A stretch of 23,822 bases of DNA from CAZDXB01 sp964509335 (GTDB lineage: Bacteria; Bacteroidota; Ignavibacteria; Kapaibacteriales; UBA2268), in the NCBI GenBank assembly GCA_964509335.1, contig CAZDXB010000037.1:1-23822 (forward strand), read 5' to 3'. The notes below the pieces were generated by a model. That model saw nothing but the letters and a program-made list of their open reading frames with translations. It searched no databases and had not been told where the DNA came from. Of the stretch, positions 23,355-23,822 are shown in pieces. The stretch's first letter is position 1; each line of letters starts with the position of its first letter. Made by a program: the position numbers and the translations under genes.

Positions 23355-23446
23355 ACCTTTTTTTTCTCTTCGTAGTATTTTTCTTTAGCCTTGTTAATTT
23401 TATCTACGTCGATAGATAATTCAGCCAATTCTTGTTGTTCGCTCAT
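23345..23446 (-). CDS. Small charged ORF, 33 residues
   Basis: ATG at 23446 follows a good Shine-Dalgarno (AAAGAGG, 7 nt spacing). It encodes MSEQQELAELSIDVDKINKA, then a Lys/Glu/Tyr-rich helix (KEKYYEEKKK) ending VWE. The stop overlaps the start of the 286-residue gene by 10 nt, which suggests translational coupling. An in-frame ATG at 23473 would add nine residues but lacks a ribosome site. It could be a small helical accessory protein or only a leader peptide for the downstream gene. Support is the ribosome site plus the overlap; no homology is known. Confidence 0.5.
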   Translation of the reverse strand: MSEQQELAELSIDVDKINKAKEKYYEEKKKVWE

Positions 23447-23465
23447 ATTTGAACCTCTTTGTTTA

Positions 23466-23621
23466 TTATTCATTTTTGACGCTACTGATTTTACCAATAC
23501 CTCTAGTCTCTACTTTTATCGTATCAAAAAGACTTTTCCTTTGGTCTTCCCCAGAAAAAAGGAAAAACGCAATAGCCACTATAGCTATTATAACAACAAA
23601 AAACAGTAACTTCTTAGCCAT
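23466..23621 (-). CDS. Small single-span membrane protein, 51 residues, or remnant of an HlyD-type adaptor
   Basis: The ORF encodes MAKKLLFFVVIIAIVAIAFF, then LFSGEDQRKS and an extracytoplasmic tail ending SSVKNE. Two lysines before a long hydrophobic helix predict N-in topology. The TM plus the tail DTIKVETRGIGKISSV looks like the first 50 residues of an RND/HlyD membrane-fusion protein, where a TM is followed by a strand of the type VxRGxI. It could therefore be a truncated remnant. The stop region overlaps the longer version of the next small ORF (ATGAATAA). No clear ribosome site is visible. It is the first ORF of the leftward group. Confidence 0.4.
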   Translation of the reverse strand: MAKKLLFFVVIIAIVAIAFFLFSGEDQRKSLFDTIKVETRGIGKISSVKNE

Positions 23622-23770
23622 TTACAATACTATAAAATATCTAAATACAATTACAGCAATATTATAAAATATTCATTAATTAAACAAGGATTTATAGAAT
23701 ATGCGAATCTCTTTTGATTTAGCAAATCGATTCTTACCGCTTTCAATAAGGCTTTTACGCGGATTCCAAC
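23622..23770. promoter_or_regulatory. AT-rich region, probable promoter zone of the leftward operon
   Basis: About 150 bp of very AT-rich DNA between the first small leftward ORF and the terminator. By position it should carry the promoter for the genes from 23621 leftward. I see several TATAAT-like tracts but no convincing TTTG...TAnnTTTG pair on the minus strand, so no site is assigned. Confidence 0.25.
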
Positions 23771-23777
23771 AAAAAAA

Positions 23778-23804
23778 GCCCCTTCGGCGCTTAGCCGAAG
23801 GGGC
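23778..23804 (-). terminator. Strong intrinsic terminator
   Basis: GCCCCTTCGGC (23778-23788) pairs perfectly with GCCGAAGGGGC (23794-23804) around a 5-base loop: an 11-bp GC-rich stem. On the minus strand it is followed by seven T (complement of 23771-23777). On the plus strand only TTTATAT follows. It therefore works best for a leftward transcript from a gene beyond the right edge, with some activity possible in the other direction. Confidence 0.9.
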
Positions 23805-23822
23805 TTTATATATTCTATCGAG

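Noticed and set aside
23701..23822. Plus-strand frame starting MRISFDLANRF and open to the right edge, with AAGGA 12 nt upstream
   Set aside because: It runs straight through the strong terminator hairpin and its composition is not protein-like; coding is unlikely.

Overview
The window looks like chromosomal DNA of a Gram-negative member of the Bacteroidota/FCB group, possibly of the Ignavibacteria/Kapabacteria kind. Three things point there: a secreted protein with a type IX secretion (T9SS) C-terminal sorting domain, several OmpA/PD40 outer-membrane proteins, and a promoter upstream of the cas genes that fits the Bacteroidota pattern TTTG-N19-TAnnTTTG. The exact lineage is inference.

Positions 1-9321 hold a complete type I-E CRISPR-Cas system on the minus strand, in the classical order cas3, cas8e (cse1), cse2, cas7e, cas5e, cas6e, cas1, cas2, then the array. 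The array has ten repeats in view and runs off the left edge. It is read on the minus strand, so its leader end faces cas2. Only 19 bp separate the cas2 stop from the first repeat, and an IHF-like motif overlaps that stop codon. Two spacers share 23 nt and appear to target the same collagen-like coding motif. One repeat-spacer junction looks like a one-base slipped acquisition.

Positions 9322-9868 are a non-coding divergent region. Positions 9869-18254 hold three large envelope genes on the plus strand: a beta-barrel protein with two OmpA-like domains, a secreted VWA / WD40 / choice-of-anchor-D / T9SS-CTD protein, and a PD40-propeller protein with two OmpA-like domains. The first and third share a paralogous C-terminal half of about 370 residues on different N-terminal domains. 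In both, the first OmpA-like domain has Ser in place of the peptidoglycan-binding Asp, while the second keeps the Asp/Arg pair. I infer a dedicated outer-membrane and peptidoglycan-anchored complex that serves the secreted VWA/WD40 protein. This is the best candidate here for an undescribed system.

Positions 18255-18902 are a scar-like region: a broken ORF resembling the N-terminus of a Bacteroidota tyrosine recombinase, paired direct repeats, and a 25-bp tRNA 3'-end fragment. The layout is what one expects at the right end of an island integrated at a tRNA gene, with the island lying to the left.

Positions 18903-21502 are ordinary chromosomal genes: a Ste24-type M48 membrane protease, an eIF2B-alpha-like protein and a DUF985 cupin. 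Positions 21509-23621 hold a leftward operon of a small membrane protein, a lipoprotein, an unrecognised Lys-rich protein and two small ORFs missed by simple ORF length cut-offs. A strong intrinsic terminator at 23778-23804 probably ends a gene beyond the right edge.
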